From a virus: a stretch of DNA of 47,457 nucleotides. The notes under the pieces are model-generated. The model did not search any database. It was not told the DNA's origin and saw only the letters and a program-made list of their open reading frames with translations. Each line of letters starts with the position of its first letter. The first letter of the stretch is position 1. Both the position numbers and the translations under genes were made by a program. The stretch spans positions 1-47,457 of IMG/VR virus record IMGVR_UViG_3300046519_000180; one strand, written 5' to 3'. Positions 47,020 to 47,457 of the stretch are shown piece after piece.

Positions 47020-47457
47020 CGCGGAATGGTTTGCGGCTCGGCTGGGCTGCGTGACCGCCAGCAAAGTTAAGGATGTGATGGCCAGCGGTCGCGGTGGAGC
47101 GCCGTCAGCCACTCGCAAGAATTACATGATGGAGCTTCTGTGCGAGCGCCTCACCGGCCAACAAGGCGGCGCGGATCTCTCCCGGAATGCTGCCGTGCAA
47201 CGCGGTGTCGAGTTGGAGCCGTTCGCAGGCATGGCCTACGAGTCGGACAAGGGGATCATGATCGTCGAGTCCGGCCTGATCATGCACCCAACTATCGCCC
47301 GCTTCGGCGCTTCGCCTGACGGCCTCATCGGTGATGACGGTGTGTTGGAGATCAAATGTCCCAACACGGCCACTCACATCGCAACCATGCAGTCCGGCAG
47401 GCATGACCCCCAATACGAGTGGCAGATGCTTGCTCAGATGGCCTGTACCGGTCGCCA
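47006..47457 (+). CDS. YqaJ-type viral exonuclease (partial)
   Basis: Starts at ATG 47006 with GAGGAGG upstream and runs off the window. MEQRSAEWFAARLGCVTASK is the YqaJ opening; GVELEPFAGMAYE and SPDGLIGDDGVLEIKCPN give the Asp and ExK of the nuclease. 5'-3' exonuclease partner of RecT. At least 150 residues, no stop seen. Confidence 0.9.
   Translation, partial: MEQRSAEWFAARLGCVTASKVKDVMASGRGGAPSATRKNYMMELLCERLTGQQGGADLSRNAAVQRGVELEPFAGMAYESDKGIMIVESGLIMHPTIARFGASPDGLIGDDGVLEIKCPNTATHIATMQSGRHDPQYEWQMLAQMACTGR

Noticed and set aside
1-47457. CRISPR arrays, insertion sequences, integrase and tape-measure genes
   Set aside because: No regularly spaced repeats, no transposase motifs, no tyrosine/serine recombinase and no long tail-measure coiled coil were found on either strand.

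Overview
The window holds the left end and most of a temperate, probably short-tailed phage integrated in a Pseudomonas-like chromosome. The host call rests on a tRNA-Pro(GGG) 3' end at the boundary, a DUF1654-type gene (a family typical of Pseudomonadaceae), GC-rich coding usage and many small phage genes of pseudomonad type. Host DNA is limited to roughly the first 55 bases (a tRNA terminator). Bases 56-105 are the 3' part of tRNA-Pro(GGG) and are read as an attL-type site. No integrase or excisionase is visible; with the intact tRNA they should lie beyond the right edge.

The phage is divergent around an immunity region at 39.1-40.9 kb: a Cro-like protein to the left, an S24 (LexA/CI-type) repressor to the right, and matching 15-bp operators (AACACG-N3-CGTGTT type) inside promoters on both sides. 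The leftward transcript carries a ribbon-helix-helix protein, an O-type initiator with a probable internal origin, a DnaB-type helicase, a PD-(D/E)XK nuclease, NinB, NinG and small genes. It continues into two overlapping small membrane genes (putative holin pair), a DEDD exonuclease, and the morphogenesis module: TerS, an accessory island, TerL, P22-type portal, scaffold, N4-gp56-type capsid protein, adaptor, many virion proteins including two large probable ejection proteins, a tail-fibre cluster, a lambda R-type endolysin and a GTA-type 3-TM holin. There is no tape-measure, tail-tube or baseplate gene, hence the podovirus-like call.

The rightward early operon begins with an operator-bearing promoter and a structured leader containing a boxA-like element. 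It then encodes small phage proteins, a roughly 650-base gene-free and highly folded region (candidate large ncRNA), and a recombination block: coiled-coil protein, RecT and a YqaJ-type exonuclease cut by the window edge.

The most striking regulatory feature is a family of nine promoter-like elements in intergenic gaps from 2.6 to 32.3 kb: a TTGnnn-like -35, a 16-17 bp spacer always ending in CAGTCACA, and a TAGCGT/GATCCT-like -10. Each points at the gene it precedes (eight leftward, one rightward). Three of them, each with a terminator upstream, make the island between TerS and TerL a string of self-contained cassettes, one of which encodes a DUF2829 (Tad2-like, anti-Thoeris) protein. Two LexA boxes (831-846 and 40729-40744) precede small leftward genes and tie accessory functions to the SOS response that would also induce the S24 repressor.
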